A DNA stretch of 64,000 nt, from positions 22,308,875 to 22,372,874 of the forward strand of contig JALMQS010000128.1 in assembly GCA_024734495.1 (NCBI GenBank), in the 5' to 3' direction. Source of the stretch: Forficula auricularia (taxonomy: Eukaryota; Arthropoda; Insecta; Dermaptera; Forficulidae). Both the position numbers and the translations under genes were made by a program. Positions 23,214 to 34,970 of this stretch are shown piece after piece. The notes under the pieces are model-generated. The model made no database searches. It was not told where the DNA came from and worked only from the letters and a program-made list of their open reading frames with translations. The first letter of the stretch is position 1. Every line of letters starts with the position of its first letter.

Positions 23214-24700
23214 AAATTATTGTAAAGAACACTTCAATTAAGAATAAACAAAAAATAAAATATGTATTTTCACTTTTATTTCCTGAAATTGATTAAATAA
23301 TTTATTCTCATATAATATAAAGATATGTGAAAAATTTGAAGCAAATCGGCCCTGGTTGGTGGATCAAAAACTCAAATACAAAATTCTACAACTTAAAGAG
23401 AAAAACTTAGGAAGCAAGTTAAATAAAAGCATTTAATAAAAAAAATTAAAAAAAAAAAACAAGTTTTCTCTTTAGTCCCTAAGCACACAAGATTCTTTTA
23501 TTTTTCAAAGAAAAAAATTAAATAAATTGAAATTGTCTCGTGGACTGAAATTCCTATTGATTTCTCATCCCCAGAACACGACAGAAGAAGAGGTGGTCTG
23601 GTTTTCTTTCTTTCTTTCGTTTTCCTTTTTTTTAACCCGACTTGTGTATTTATTGAGAAAAATATTATTTATAAGAAGATTGAATTTGCTTTCGTGATAG
23701 AAATAAATTATATTCGTGGGATCGGATAAAAAAAAGAATGATAAAAATATGAAAAGAATTAATGATAATTGAAAAGAAAACAAAATTATCAATTCCATAA
23801 ATAAAAATAAAAAAAAATCTTTATATCTGATATATAAAAATTATTATGTCTGTGTGTTCGCAATTTTATGCGTTTGAGCATCATTCATCCGATTGAGTTG
23901 AAACTTTGTACAGTTGTTGTTGGCACTTGCATGAAAGTTTCTCCCATAGTATCATCAATGTACAATAAGTGTGTGTGGGGGGAGGGGGGGGGGCTACAAA
24001 ACACTGAAAAACCAAGCCCTTGGAAAATATTTATAATCTGGGGGCACGGCAGTGCCCCAGCCAAGTTCGATTCGAACGTGGGTGCATGCACTGCTAGACT
24101 ACCCTTTACATGAAACAACTCAGGCCGTTTTGACGCCTCTATAATTTCGTACTGGAAACCTCTAGATGGCTAAAAAAAAATTCCACAATACTGGTCCATA
24201 AGCTTAAGTAAATTACAAAATTTCATATTTCTACTGCTTATACTGTCAAAGTTACAAGAAGCCAAAGATAGGCTTTTTTGTCACTCACTCATCAAAATTC
24301 TAGAGTACTTCAGCTGATCCTAGAATGGTGAAATTGCTGATAGAATTTGGGGTACAATTAATGGGAAAAATCCAAAAATTGAAACTTTCCCTTCTTCAGA
24401 ACCTAAAATGAAGGGGTGGATTTTATAGACTTAATTAACACATACTAAAAATTCAATAAACCTAGAATGATGAAATTTGGATTACTGGTAAACTTGACAC
24501 ATTAATAAAGGAGGAAATTGAAAAACCAAAACTTTCCTTTCTTCGGGTCCCGAAATAAAAGACTGAAATTTATAAGCTAAATTAATTTACAGTGAAATTA
24601 CAGTGAAAATATAATGACATTGGAATTCTAAAACTTGGCATGTTGGTAGAATTTGGTACATTAATAAAAAGTGAAATCGCAAAACCGAAATAATAATAAT
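23214..24700. other. Allantoinase intron 1, repeat remnants
   Basis: Around 23830-23960 the wording ATTATGTCTGTGTGTTCGC and CATCCGATTGAGTTGAAAC looks like a dispersed repeat, although only one copy is in this window. At 24063-24110, minus strand, GTAGTCTAGCAGTGCATGC followed by CGTTCGAATCG resembles a tRNA-like A/B box pair. No gene is seen. Confidence 0.4.
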
Positions 24701-25160
24701 AATGCGCAAAAGCTAAGTTTTAGGAAAATAATTTCAACTAAAAATGTGAATTCAATAAAGTATATGGACAAGCAAAATGAAAAACATTCGTTTTAATTGA
24801 AGTTACTATATTCTTTACTCATTTATTAAATTGATGATATTGAACTTGGTGGCAGCACATTAGATCTCACTACTTTTTTGGTAAACGGATTTTATTAATC
24901 AAACTTGGCCTTTTTTTACACAAGTGTTTTTGTTGAATTAGATTTTTCTCAATTTCCTTTTAATAATTTTATTTTTTAATTTTAAATCCTACTAATAGTT
25001 CGAGGCTTCAAGCGAAACTAGAACTAGTGCTGGTGTGGCCACCATGTATTTGTGTCTACGAATAGGCTATCTACCCACTAGAGTCTAATGACTAGATTCT
25101 TTGCTTGTCTTCTTAGGTATGGCTTTGACCTCTAGACCTAGACACAAACATAAAAAATAT
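24701..25160. other. Allantoinase intron 1, nothing recognised
   Basis: AT-rich sequence without exon, RNA gene or repeat end that I can support. Confidence 0.35.
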
Positions 25161-25721
25161 ATAGAAAAGAAAAAAATTTTATTGATTGTTTATATATAAA
25201 TGAAAAAATACAAATTTTTTTATAAAAAAAACAATCCAAAACACGTTTATTTAAAAGCCAAACGTTTCGTTTTAAAATTGCGGGCCTCAGAGCTATATTT
25301 GTTTATAAACTAAATATCCTTCAATTATTAAAAAAAATAAATAAAAGTGTATAAAGATAAAAGTGCAGTAAAATAGAATCTTCGATTATATCTATTTAAG
25401 ACTTTATAATAAAACAATTATATTTATTCTCTGTTAATTAATAAAACATCAATAAACCATCCGCATGGGGTGAAGATAATCTGGTCACCAAGACAATCTG
25501 TACAATTGTCTATTTATAGAAATATTTAATATCTTAGTGTTGCTTTCTAAATTCTAGAGAATGTAACTTTTTTCTTTTTTTTTTCCTTTTTTCTTCCCAA
25601 ATTTCATTGAAAAAGAAAGAAATTCTCCCGGGACGTTTGGCTTTTAAATAAACGTTTTTTGGATTGTTTTTTATAAAAGATTTGTATTTTTTCATTCATA
25701 AATATATAGATAGAAAAGAAA
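25161..25721. mobile_element. Palindromic Penelope-type element, family E
   Basis: Element 25173-25709 is flanked by the 12-bp repeat ATAGAAAAGAAA (25161-25172 and 25710-25721). The left arm runs AATGAAAAAATACAAA, then ACAATCCAAAACACG, then AAAAGCCAAACG. The right arm has the reverse, GACGTTTGGCTTTTAAAT through TTGGATTGTTTTTTATAAA to TTTGTATTTTTTCATT. A spacer of about 340 bp without coding capacity separates them. The left arm has CTGAGG ... GAAACG on the minus strand near 25263-25295, without a clear stem II. Confidence 0.65.
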
Positions 25722-26875
25722 TCATTGTTAATAATGATTTTTCTCCACGTTTTAGAAATGTTTAAACACAGTAATGGTCAAAAACAATTCAATACATATC
25801 ATTAAATTATTTGTTAGAGGCTAGAGTTTCGAAGGTGTCATCGTCAGTCTTTTTAATTATAAATATTTTATCTGTTATTTCTTATGGCTTAATTATTCGA
25901 TTGGATATAGAAAATTTGTTTAGTTTTTTTTTAACATGCTAGCTACATAAACGATCGTACCAGGAAAAATGTAATTTTTCGTCTAATATGGTTGTCTAAA
26001 TACAGGCGTTGCCATTAAGTGCTGCCATCTACTAATTTTCGACTGCCAAATTGGTAAATAATTAGAAACATATTTAAGCAATGAGAATAATTTCTATTAT
26101 GTAATTCTCCAGAAATCTTTCATTAAAAAAAAATCTGCTCTTAAATATAAGATGACTGGAGGAATAATGAAGAGAAAACCTCCGAAACTGTTCAAATAAA
26201 AAATTGAAAGAAAATGTGATTTTTTTGAAGTCTTTAATTATGATGAGTTGGAAAACGGCGAAGGATTTGGGCTAGAAAACTGAAAACCAGTGGATTTCAA
26301 ACTTTCCAATTCAATCCTTTCAATTAAAGTGACCAGCTTACTATTACAACATCATTTTGTCCTCCTCTTTGCAACATTTTCTTGAGATCTCTTTTTTACT
26401 TTACCATACAAGATATGGTCAATTAATGTATTAATTAAACTCGATATATGGTATTTCTATAAAAGTTTGAACAAATTGCTAATAGTAGTAGACTTTTTAA
26501 AATTATAAGAAAATCACAAGAGGTTATCATCTACTAGATCCGAAATATAATCTATTATTTTTGTATATATACCTATAAGGTTGTTTTCACCTCCTCAGAA
26601 ATTGAGCCCGAGTTCTTTAATTACCTGATTTCACTAAAATTCAGACAAAAATGTAAAAAAACATTTATTTGCTTTGACTCTAACTGGAGAGAGTAGATTT
26701 TGAACTTATATTCTAGGTAGTAAAATATTAAATCTAAATAAAAATAATATTTAGATATTTGTTATTTAAAATAATCAATTCAGTGAAACTGCAAACAGGG
26801 ATTCGAGTATTGAAAAAGTTTCACTTTTTCCTCCAATTTATTTTGAATTCTTTCACTATAGTCAATGGATGGTTT
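25722..26875. other. Allantoinase intron 1, mixed repeats
   Basis: At 25800-25862 (minus) lies a decayed copy of the family B core region also seen at 29551-29620 and 58460-58520. At 26398-26430 is an end fragment of the 'CATACAGGGTATGG' element. No exon is seen. Confidence 0.45.
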
Positions 26876-26877
26876 GT

Positions 26878-27180
26878 GGGCTTTGATTGATTGATTGATC
26901 TGTATTAGCCTTCTCGGCTATTTTTTTTTACATTTATAGTTTTACATAATAGGATAATAATAGTAATAATAATATTTACATAATAGCTTTATATTATATA
27001 TAGATAGAGAGAGATAGAATAAATATAAAATTTAGGGGTAGATATTAAGGGTTGTTTACCATTGGGTGAGTGTAGGTGTCCTCTGCTGTTGCCCAGATGA
27101 ATTTTCGACCACAACTAAAGCGAAAATGCCAGGTCTAAAGAATGCCGTTACCCGATTAGATTACCAGACGGGCCAAATTT
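26878..27180 (-). mobile_element. LINE-like 3' end, minus strand
   Basis: Read on the minus strand, the stretch runs from GGCCCGTCTGGTAATCTAAT through an A-rich part and AATAGCCGAGAAGGCTAATA to a CAATCAATCAATCAA tail. A tetranucleotide tail after a conserved 3' UTR is typical of non-LTR retrotransposons. No ORF is kept. The assignment rests on the tail and composition only. Confidence 0.45.
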
Positions 27181-27534
27181 CTCCGAATTATATTCAATGG
27201 ATAAATCTTAAAAGCACTTTTTAAGCGATACTATTATTTTATTATAATAAAATAACAAAAAAAAGTCTAATTAATAATAAAGATGGTGTCAAGAATCGTA
27301 TTTATTTTTCTTTTTTTTTAGGGTAAGTAAGATGGCAAAAATTTGAACACTCAAATTTTTATGTTATTTTCTCTCCGAAGTCAGCGGAATGGTAATTATT
27401 TGTTAATTAATCAACCAAATGAACATAAATATATATACATATTTAAAAAAAACTTGCTCTTACTAGTATTTCAAATAATTAGGAATGGCATTTTGACTCT
27501 AAGTAAGAAAATATTAAATCGAATTGAATGTCTT

Positions 27535-28200
27535 TTTACTTTACTAATGGTCAAGTATTGTAATTGTGCATGAAAAAAGTGTTTTTTCCTTGTTTTTTTC
27601 GAAATATCTCAAAAACAGCTGAAACTATTTTGATTAAAAAAATTGAGCGAAACCATGGCATTTCGGCTACAAAAAAGCTCTAATAAGTGGACATCGAAAA
27701 AATTATATTTTTTGAGATAATAATTATTTTGTAAAAATGTCTGTTAGTTAGTCTGTGCGTTACCAAATTTTTGTGGACGAGCTAGCTCAAAAACTAGTGT
27801 GAATATCGAAACCAAATTTCACACGTAGTTTTGGTCCATTGAGATTAAGAGCTGATTAGATTTTGGTGCATATCGACCCAAAATTAATGGGGGTGGAGGG
27901 GGCGTTAAAAATTAAAAATCTAGGCCGTTTGAGCAAACTCAATCAAATTTTGTATACATAATCAGTGGACCCCCAGAAATCTAAAAATGCAAAAACTAAC
28001 CGCCCAAAATGGAGGGGGGGGTAATTAAAATCTTGACCAATTACCAAACTCAGCTTAAATTTTGTATACATAAACAGTGGGACACCAAAAAGTGTAAATC
28101 ACAAAACTACCCCCCCCCCCTACGCGTTATATGAAGATGATTTTGGGGCCGGTGTGTATGGTAAAGTCAAGTGGATGGCTACATCAGAACACGTCAGCTT
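27535..28200 (+). repeat. 'CATACAGGGTATGG' DNA element, copy 3
   Basis: Begins just inside the terminal repeat (CTTTACTAATGGTCAAGTAT, with part of the end lost), keeps the internal order of copies 1 and 2, and ends with TGGTAAAGTCAAGTGGATGG. Confidence 0.7.
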
Positions 28201-28229
28201 ATTTTTGTTAAGAAACATATTAAATAAAG

Positions 28230-28440
28230 TATATAAAGAAAATTTTTGAAAAATTTTTAGAAACTTTAAAATTTAAAATATAAAATACTGGTACTAATTT
28301 TTGAAAAAATTTTAGAAACTTTTAAATTTTAGAATATAATATAAATTTTGTGAAACCTACCTAGTATTTTATATTTAAATTTTAAAATGTTTCTAAAAAA
28401 AATTTCAATTTTTTTTTTACTTTGTTTTTTTTTTTAATTA
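28230..28440. repeat. Imperfect inverted repeat related to 41.5-42.0 kb element
   Basis: AAATTTAAAATATAAAATAC at 28266 on is inverted in GTATTTTATATTTAAATTTT at 28369 on. The phrase GTGAAACCTACCTAGTATTT is shared with 41922-41944 and, reversed, with 41556-41575. This is an arm pair of palindromic family F without its inner part. Confidence 0.5.
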
Positions 28441-28442
28441 AA

Positions 28443-28775
28443 TTGATGTGAGATGGAGATACAACAAAAAGGTGCCCCCCCCTAAAGGCCTGAGGTTGGC
28501 CCCTCCATCGTGAAAAGAAGAAGAAGAGGGGATTTTATGGGCTGGGTAGGGGTCGAAGGTATCTGTGGATGCGGATCTTAAACAGCTGAAGGTTATAAGT
28601 CGCGGGGAAGAAGGTGACTGGAAGTACGTTCCGGTCTCTAGAGGTCATAGGGATAAAAGATTTGGCGAAAACACTTGTTCGATTTTTATCCAATTTGTTT
28701 CTCGGAAAGAGGGCTATAGGGGGATCCACAGATGAGAGCCATTTTCGAGACAGGGACGAATTTGAGCCTTATACA
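28443..28775 (-). mobile_element. Non-LTR retrotransposon 3' end (RT C-terminus), minus strand
   Basis: On the minus strand translation gives LYKAQIRPCLENGSHLW and then, in another frame, KSFIPMTSRDRNVLPVTFF followed by YNLQLFKIRIHRYLR. These are the conserved closing segments of Jockey-type RT proteins (RPCLEYGS..LW and the terminal LP..FP..YNLQ.FK..HR). The segment between them is deleted or frameshifted. The 3' UTR (plus 28443-28530) recurs at 21483-21566 and 57605-57690, so three decayed copies share one end. Confidence 0.7.
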
Positions 28776-29550
28776 GTAAGTACTACAAAAAATATTAAAG
28801 ATCTTTTAATAAATTTGGAAATTTTCATTTCATTAGTTATTAAAGAGTGATTTTGAAAATATATTTATTTTCAATATTCTAGATGAAAGTTCGTTAATTA
28901 GATCGTCTCAAATTTATTCAAATATGTACAGGGATTAAATATTCAATAAATTAATTAACCCGTCGCTTTTGAAAACATCTCTCTTAAATAAATATGAAAA
29001 CAGAGCTCGGAAGGGTTATCGACGAGCGATAAATTAAATAGAAAATTTGATGGGATAATGAACGAATGTGGATTGAATGGGATACCCAAACAAGGAGTTT
29101 GCTTTTTTTATTCGGCATGCTCAGTTGGTGAGCTATTGAATTTACTTTTTTTTGTGTGCTTAAAAATGTTTGAAACGTGGAGAAAAATCATTCCAAGCAT
29201 GATTTTTGTCGAAGGCCTTTGAAAGTTCTTTCTAGTTATTGGAGATCGTGACTGTGTTGATATTCAGTAGGTTGAAGGAGTTATATCGGAGTATATCAGC
29301 CAAATAATGGATGAACCGGGTTTAATAAAATTCACAAAGTACCATAAAACATTTCGCCCTAAATTTTATTGGGCCATTTTCAGTTATTGGGCTACAGAAA
29401 TATATAAATCGTTGTTAATATTAGTAAATATCGTTCTTATCCGTATTAATTGAAAAGTTTTATTTTGAATCATGTTTGACTGGCTTGTCGGCTAAGAAAG
29501 AACAAAATTTTTTAATATCCACGCGATACTTACACCATGAAAAATAATAT
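28776..29550. other. Allantoinase intron 1, nothing firm
   Basis: AT-rich sequence. Near 29345-29395, minus strand, CTGAAAATGGCCC...GGGCGAAATG looks like a decayed relative of the hammerhead-like cores, but no arms or duplications were found. Confidence 0.4.
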
Positions 29551-29627
29551 TTATAATTAAAAAGACTGATGATGAAGACCAAGCCTTCGAAACTATAGTC
29601 TCAAACAAATAAATAATATATATATAC

Positions 29628-29662
<35 letters not shown>

Positions 29663-29740
29663 ATATTTATTTGAATCAAGCAGAGGACGACCTCTTTATT
29701 TCTCTTTATAACTTATCAGTATTATATCAATTTAAGTTGT
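29551..29740 (+). repeat. Penelope-type family B end with hammerhead-like core
   Basis: CTGATGA (29566-29572), T, stem GAAG (29574-29577) with CTTC (29585-29588), GAAAC (29589-29593), then TATAGTC. Positions 29592-29599 (ACTATAGT) are a perfect palindrome ahead of C29600, the position where a hammerhead would cut. A TA microsatellite and the phrase AAGCAGAGGACGACCTC follow. The same phrase recurs near 40233, 58166 and 58559. Decayed copies of the core lie at 25822-25847 (minus) and 58474-58504. Confidence 0.55.
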
Positions 29741-29886
29741 TAAGGTTGGTTTTTAACTTACAATTATTCACATATTGCAATACCCACATTCATTCTAGTG
29801 TTAAACTATTTGTAGCTTAATAAAAATAATTTTTCCCTCATTCTAATATTTATCATATCCGTTAAGTATTTAATATCTGAAGTCGA

Positions 29887-30280
29887 AGGGTGAACCGCGA
29901 CCTAATATCGTGCACTTCCACTTTCATTTTCAAGTAGAAGACAATAGTTAATAGAGTAAAGGGTGTGTAGTTTCACAGTGAATGAAATAAAACTCAAAGA
30001 GGTTTATACAAACTCAATATATTTCGGATTATTAGTCCATCATCAGGAGTTTACAAGTTAATACTGAGTATTAACTTGTATAAACCTCTTTGAGTTTTAT
30101 TTCATTCACTGTGAAACTACACACCCTTTACTCTATTAACTAACATCATGTTTCACCTAAAACCTACACCACTTTCCATAAGTAAAATAGAAGACAATAG
30201 ATTATCTAATGAATTCCAAAATAATTCCACATAATTCCAAAGAAGTGTACACCTAATTCCAATTGCGGTTCACCCCTCGT
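29887..30280. mobile_element. DNA element with GTGAACCGCG ends, interrupted by a palindromic element
   Basis: Left end GGGTGAACCGCGACCTAATA, right end AATTGCGGTTCACCCCTCG. The internal sequence (TCTAATGAATTCCAAAATAA, then AATTCCACATAATTCC) has a reverse-oriented relative at 45045-45162 ending GGTCGCGGTTCACCCCTCG. The element is split at 29948-30187 by a younger insertion. Confidence 0.6.
29935..30200 (-). mobile_element. Palindromic Penelope-type element, family A2
   Basis: Element 29948-30187 is flanked by the exact 13-bp repeat TAGAAGACAATAG (29935-29947 and 30188-30200). The arms, starting AGTAAAGGGTGTGTAGTTTC, are inverted at 30065-30140. A tail of about 45 bp (CATCATGTTTCACCTAAAAC and on) is present only on the right. 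On the minus strand at plus 30021-30046 is CTGATGA, T, stem GGA...TCC, GAAAT. A closely similar copy lies at 41632-41830. Confidence 0.85.
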
Positions 30281-30940
30281 CTGAAGTAGATAATTTTTAC
30301 GCTATTTATAATAAGGAGCTTTTTTGTAGACTGATATTTAATGTTCAGTAACATTTTTTTATTAAAGTCGTTTGAGTAGTTTTTGGGAAATTTTGAAAAA
30401 ATTTACCCCACTTTGATCATCTAACCGTGTCAAACACACCATAGAATGCCAGGCGTATTATTAAATTATTAACATGACTATAACTATATTTTGAATATTA
30501 AAATGGGAGAAAAAAAGTAAAAGTTTTTCGAAATTCGGTAAGCTCAAATCTTGTGAATATGACAATTTTTTCGTTAGTTAAACTTTGAAATTGAATAAAT
30601 TTTAAGTCTAGTTACTGGCTCTCCTACCAAATAATTTATTATTTATTTTTTTATTAATTTTCCCACTCTGCCATTAAGATTTGCCAGAGGCACAAAATTT
30701 CTAGTTACCCCCAATGGGTTAAATACAAAACTCTTTTAATTTCGCCAAATTGAAAACTTTTTATTATTCATTTCTTATCTTGTTGAACTTACACCCTTTA
30801 ATTATCTTATTTTATTTCTGATCTTAATTTTTTTTTACTCTTACTAATTTTTCCTTTTATAAATTCACTTTTTTTCTTTTCAATTTTTTTTCTCTCATTT
30901 GAAAGGAATAAATGAAAGGGATTCAATTTTTCACTTGATT
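30281..30940. other. Allantoinase intron 1, nothing recognised
   Basis: AT-rich sequence without supported features. Confidence 0.35.
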
Positions 30941-30949
30941 AGTTTTATT

Positions 30950-31260
30950 AGTATTCCAGTTGCTTCTTAAGGCTCTGCTGCTCACCCCCTTACCTACCCC
31001 TTTTCAACCCCAACATGTCGGCAAGGGTGCCTTCCTTCGCTCTCTCTTCAACTTTTCTCTCTTCCTCCTCTTCGTTTTGTCATTGACTTTTGTCATTTTC
31101 CTGTCCTCCTCCGTTCTTTTTCTCTGCTGGCTTTTCATTTAGCAAGTTTAGCCGGCAAGTAACTTTTTGGCCAACGTGAACTGAGCCAAAGATTCCCCTT
31201 CTCACTTGTCAGCCCACCCTTTTTCCATATGCGGATCACACCATCGGAAAAAAAGTAAAA
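30950..31260. other. Pyrimidine-rich, less AT-rich island in intron 1
   Basis: CT-rich sequence with many CTCTTC/CCTCC runs, followed by AACTTTTTGGCCAACGTG and GCCCACCCTTTTTCCATATG. Its composition differs from the flanks. No exon or repeat boundary can be shown. It could be a regulatory segment or a retained piece of an older element. Confidence 0.25.
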
Positions 31261-32550
31261 ATTTCCCTCCCTAAAGGAATAGAAATTGGGCATTTCAAAC
31301 CATTTTCTTCAATACGACACCCACAGTTTGTCCTACATAATAAGAGCATTAATATTAAAATAAAATTTTAATAATACATTTTACCCCTTTCTGACACCTA
31401 TATGTGTTGAGGCAATCTCATGTCTTTACTAGACCCTGCCTTAATGGTTCTAAAAAGTAATTCAAAGGGTTCAAATTTTTAAAAACCCTCCCCTTCTCCC
31501 ATAGATTTTTGTCCTGTATCAACTAGTCATCATATTAAATTCAATATAAAATATTTAAGTATATAATTTCCTTTTAAGGAGGTCCTTTCGCCGACAATGT
31601 TAGACAAAAAAATATTAGATTATGACAATAACTTAATTTTTTATAATAGTTTATGTCTCTATCTATGCTTTGGTGAAGTTTCAATCACACATTAGCGAGC
31701 AAATTTTTGAAAATTTAAACATTTTCTCAGATTCTTATGGAAAATTAAGATCTAGACACTTTCTCTTGAATTATACTACTATTAGTTGAATAGATAAAGT
31801 TAGAAAAATCTAAAAATTAGCTTTTTTATGTAGGTTTTTTGGAATAAAATATATCATTGAACGAGGAATTTACTGAGAAATTTACTTTAAAAAATCACAT
31901 AAATGCTATGTTTAGATGTAAACATAAATAGTATTAATACAACGAAATTACCAAATCATACAAGAGTTATTATCAGCTGATTTGAATAAATCAAACCAAC
32001 TTTTGTATATAATTATTTTTTTATAATTGTTTTTATTTCAAACATTTACGGCTTTCATACTATTTATTTTTTAATTCTATTTATTTTATTAAATATTAGA
32101 TACTACATTTCTTTTGACTCAACTGGAGCGAAAGGACCTCCTTAATACCTTCCATGGCTTTTGATCTAGAGTGTACTCACAATTTAGTAACACATATACT
32201 CACCCATTATCAGCCATTTTGACAATATAATGGATGAAAATATGTTTTTAGTCGTTTTTCCTTGTTCCATCCCTTAATAATTTGAATTTTTTTAAAAAAT
32301 TCTTCTTAGCAAATATTCAAGTCTTATACGTAAGCTTCTTTCAAGTTATTATCATGACCGAGAAATCGCAATGAAACCGTGATTTTTTTATTTTACTTAT
32401 TTATTTGAATCTTGAAAAAAAAACTGTTCTCAACAAGCCTATAAGTAATCTCCATAAACAATTTCAAATTTACACAGCCCAAGTTTTTCCAAAAAATCTT
32501 GATGTTTTAAAATGAAACCGTGCTTTTAGATTATTTCTGTTTTTTGTTAT
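31261..32550. other. Allantoinase intron 1, nothing recognised
   Basis: AT-rich sequence without exon, RNA gene or repeat boundary that I can support. Confidence 0.35.
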
Positions 32551-32555
32551 ATTTT

Positions 32556-32830
32556 TTAACCGACTTCAAAAAAGGAGGAGGTTCTCTATTCGACTGATTT
32601 TTTTTGTGTGTCTATGTTACCTCATATCTCTGCCAATTGTGAACCGATTTTGAAAAAAAATTTGCATCGGGTTCAGTCTAGCTTCCGATTGGTTCCGTTT
32701 TTTTTTTTTATTGGTATTAGACCTTGTTTGTTAGGTTTGTTCAGGCCTAACTTCTTTGTTTATGAACCGATTTCGATGATTCTTTTTTATTGGAAAGGGG
32801 GTATTTTAGGGATGGTGTCATATTAATTTG
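32556..32830 (+). repeat. 'ACCGACTTCAAAAAAGGAGG' repeat unit
   Basis: The wording ACCGACTTCAAAAAAGGAGG followed by TGTGAACCGATTTTG and TGAACCGATTTCGATGATTC matches a repeat I associate with arthropod, especially lepidopteran, genomes. That link is from memory and unverified here. The motif CCGACTTCAAAAA also forms part of the foldback at 32868-33260. Confidence 0.5.
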
Positions 32831-32867
32831 ATCAAGTTCTGATGATATGATCACTAAAAAGAGAAAA

Positions 32868-33260
32868 ATAAAAATAATTTTTAAGAAAAAAATAAAACCG
32901 ACTTCAAAAAATTAAATGCAACAAATAAAATACACTAAAAGGTATAAAATAATTATTATCTTATTTAATTACAGCTAAACGACGAAATATTAACATGAAA
33001 TTACTTTTTGAAGTCGGTGCCAAACATATACCTTTTATGAATCGCACTCGACGGATCTTGCTTAGTACGTTTGGCGGGTACGCTTGCTTATAGCTATAGT
33101 TTGTTTGGCACCGACTTCAAAAAGTAATTTCATGTTAATATTTCGTCGTTTAGTTGTAATTAAATAAGATAATAATTATTTTATACCTTTTAGTGTATTT
33201 TATTTGTTGCATTTAATTTTTTGAAGTCGGTTTTATTTTTTTCTTAAAAATTATTTTTAT
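32868..33260. repeat. Foldback with about 158-bp arms
   Basis: The left arm (32868-33025) and right arm (33103-33260) are inverted and nearly identical. Each contains CCGACTTCAAAAA twice in opposite orientation. The loop is 77 bp (33026-33102). This high arm identity suggests recent origin or ongoing conversion. Confidence 0.8.
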
Positions 33261-34900
33261 TGTTTTACTATACGTCTTTAAAATTTGAATTAGGCGTTAA
33301 TGGCCTGGTAGCCGACACGCCTTTAAAACCTAATAATAATAAAACTTGAATTTTTCATAAACCGAGCATCTATATCGTAAAAGTAAACTTCATGCCAAAT
33401 TTCAAGTTCCTAGCTCAAGTAGTTACAAAGAAATTCTGATGAATAAATAATAAGAAGAAATAGTATTTTACATACACCAGTAGGTATATATATAGATTAA
33501 AAATCATATCATGTTCTCAACATTTATAAAAGTTTTCACTTTATCTTCCAATTGATATTAAATTTATGAATATTAAAAATCTCCTAAAAGATGTAATACC
33601 TCTCGATTCTAGAGAAGAATTGAAAGCGAACATTCATTGGGCATGTCCTGGGTATCGATTTTCCGATCAGATTATTTCCAAAACTTATTCCATGTTGGCT
33701 GCCTCATAATTTCCACTAAAAAAAGAATAATGGTTGTTCAAATTAAATAATAAATCTATATACAAAGCCTTAACTGCCCGAGAAATTCTTGTTCCAAGTC
33801 CTTTTGGATTATAATCTCCATTTAGCAGCCAGGCGGCGTTTCGAACATTAATTTTCCTTCCTAACTAACTCTTTCCCATTTGTCCCAGGAAATTGAAAAG
33901 CTTCTTGGCACATAAAATGATTTTGAACATAAAGACTCTCCTCTCAACGATATATCATTTTTATAAAATAATTCTTATGTTTTCGGAAAGGAATCTATGA
34001 GGGTGGGATTAGAAATGCCAGCAATGAAATGAAATCAATCTAGAGTTTGACAGGGTCTTATCCCCTAGTCTCTTAAGAAAAAAAAATCGGCCCTTCAATC
34101 TGCGACTCAACAACCGAAAAATTATAACAGATTGTTGAATTTAAAGTTTTATGAAATGATTGAATTAAAGGATTTTACGAGAATAAGTAGAAAGAACCAT
34201 AATTTTTTTATGACTTTCTCAAACAGTTTATGGACTTCTCGAACATTTTAATTTAGATAAAACATATAATTTTTATTATTTTAAAGGGAGAAATTATGAT
34301 TTAATTAGAAATATATTGTCTAAATTTTAGATTATTAAATAGATCAATGCAAATCCTGCATTATTATTACGGAATCAACTCTAGATTCTAGGTTCTATTA
34401 CTATAATTAACCTGAAACAACATCATGTCTTGATTCCGAATCCATTCAAACCAACTACATTCTACTTTATAAATATAATCTCTAAATTTAACAAAATAAA
34501 CAATTTAAAATTTTACATTCTATAGAACAAAAAGAACATAGACAATTGGCATAGACAATTCATTCAGAAACACCCTTGTTTGTTGTGTTTTTCGAATTTT
34601 TTTTTTTATTCTAACTATTTGGATGAAATTCAGGGGGGGGGGGGGGGGGGGGTTGTGTTGACATTTCGATCCGTCACGGTCTCATCTTCGGCTGTTTTTG
34701 ATGAGTTTTTTTGCTAATTAAAATAATTATTCACAGGTGGCTTTTTGAATAAAAATTTATAATTACATTTTTTCACAATTTTCTTTTTAATAAAATTAAT
34801 TGGTTTTTTTATTTTAAATTCAACTAATAGATCATTACAAATATTATTATACATTAGAATTTGCTAATTTAATTAATTAAAGGTATTTTTATATAAAATA
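33261..34900. other. Allantoinase intron 1, nothing firm
   Basis: A G tract lies at 34634-34653. Segment 34680-34805 is related in direct orientation to 46395-46520 (shared TCTTCGGCTxTGTTTTTGAT and AATAATTATTC wording). No exon is seen. Confidence 0.45.
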
Positions 34901-34903
34901 ATT

Positions 34904-34970
34904 TATTATTATTGTTGTAGAATGTTGAGGTATTTCGGAAATACCTCAACATTCTACAACAATAATAATA
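34904..34970. repeat. Near-perfect 67-bp palindrome
   Basis: Arms of 33 bp, perfectly complementary, meet at a single central G (34937). The inner part is GAGGTATTTC on the left. A transcript would form a hairpin with almost no loop. No element ends or target duplication were identified. Confidence 0.85.

Noticed and set aside
30950..31260. CT-rich island as a coding exon
   Set aside because: The 60-codon frame is leucine/phenylalanine-rich because of pyrimidine runs and lacks splice context.
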